The notes under the pieces are model-generated. The model was not told where the DNA came from. It saw only the letters and a program-made list of their open reading frames with translations, and ran no database searches. Below are positions 14,887 to 15,086 of a stretch of DNA of 15,086 nucleotides, one piece after another (within the stretch, counting starts at the first letter, position 1; each line of letters starts with the position of its first letter). The position numbers and the translations under genes are program-made. This DNA comes from CAZIWX01 sp964543125 (GTDB lineage: Bacteria; Fidelibacterota; UBA8477), in assembly GCA_964543125.1 (NCBI GenBank), contig CAZIWX010000059.1, positions 1 through 15,086 on the forward strand, written 5' to 3'.

Positions 14887-15086
14887 GGTGTTCTAATGCC
14901 TTTCAAGTCTATGCGTGTCAGGCCGCGGTCCGAGCCCGCCCAAATATAGTCCGGGGTGGCTGTCACGGCAGTTATAAAATTGGAAGCCAATCCGTCTTGT
15001 GTTGTATAAAGTTCCCATAGGCCGGTAGTTGGATTTAAAACTCGCAAGCCTTGTTCTGTTCCCACCCAAACACCCCGGGCATTCAC
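14883..15086 (-). CDS. C-terminal end of a beta-propeller (two-component-regulator-propeller-like) protein
   Basis: Only the last 67 codons are inside the window; the frame is open at the edge, so the true start lies beyond 15086. The fragment shows two blades of the 'regulator propeller' type: GVWVGTEQGLRVLNPTTG followed by WELYTTQDGLASNFITAV, then YIWAGSDRGLTRID. Such blades occur in periplasmic sensor domains of hybrid histidine kinases and in secreted proteins. Here the protein ends right after the propeller (GIRTP), so no kinase follows; a secreted or lipoprotein propeller is more likely. Its TGA overlaps the TTG start of the GWxTD gene by four bases, which suggests the two exported proteins are made together. 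Confidence 0.8.
   Translation of the reverse strand: MNARGVWVGTEQGLRVLNPTTGLWELYTTQDGLASNFITAVTATPDYIWAGSDRGLTRIDLKGIRTP

Noticed and set aside
1..15086. Mobile element, prophage, CRISPR or defence island
   Set aside because: No transposase, integrase, repeat array, tRNA attachment site or shift in composition was seen; genes are compact, co-oriented housekeeping and envelope functions.

Overview
The window is a 15 kb stretch in which every supported gene lies on the minus strand, so transcription runs from high to low coordinates. Protein content points to the Fibrobacteres-Chlorobi-Bacteroidetes (FCB) superphylum or a related candidate phylum such as Marinimicrobia, Calditrichota or KSB1. 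The clues are a GWxTD-domain protein, a free-standing glycogen-synthase-like N-terminal domain of the short Bacteroidota type, a deoxynucleoside kinase, many lipoproteins and an outer-membrane barrel. This placement is inference from families; there is no rRNA or tRNA. No mobile element, CRISPR array, integrase or RNA gene was seen, and composition looks even, so this looks like core chromosome.

Right block (15086 to about 11281). The 3' end of a beta-propeller gene overlaps a secreted GWxTD-domain protein. Close behind follow an RNase HI-type protein with an N-terminal extension, a single oligopeptide/dipeptide-type ABC ATPase and a deoxynucleoside kinase. Gaps are -4, 21, 23 and 1 nt, so they are probably one transcript although their functions look unrelated.

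Middle block (11280 to about 5640). A 246-nt intergenic region with a possible Bacteroidota-type promoter leads into the complete rod-shape operon mreB-mreC-mreD-mrdA(PBP2)-rodA. Gaps are 28, -11, -1 and 3 nt. A weak hairpin with a T-run follows rodA. MreB filaments, the MreC/MreD membrane proteins, the RodA glycan polymerase and the PBP2 transpeptidase together make the elongasome. Next comes a CpoB/YbgF-like protein that here is a lipoprotein with a long coiled coil and C-terminal TPRs.

Left block (4309 to 1). A tightly packed set of four genes: a 277-aa glycogen/starch-synthase-like N-terminal domain that has lost key active-site positions and lacks the second Rossmann domain; a lipoprotein of unknown family; an outer-membrane beta-barrel protein; and a TPR lipoprotein that runs off the window. 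This is the best candidate here for an undescribed system: an apparent pseudoenzyme encoded directly with three envelope proteins.

Three genes appear to use non-ATG starts (TTG for the GWxTD protein and the nucleoside kinase, GTG for mreB). In the two TTG cases an in-frame stop just upstream makes the choice nearly forced.
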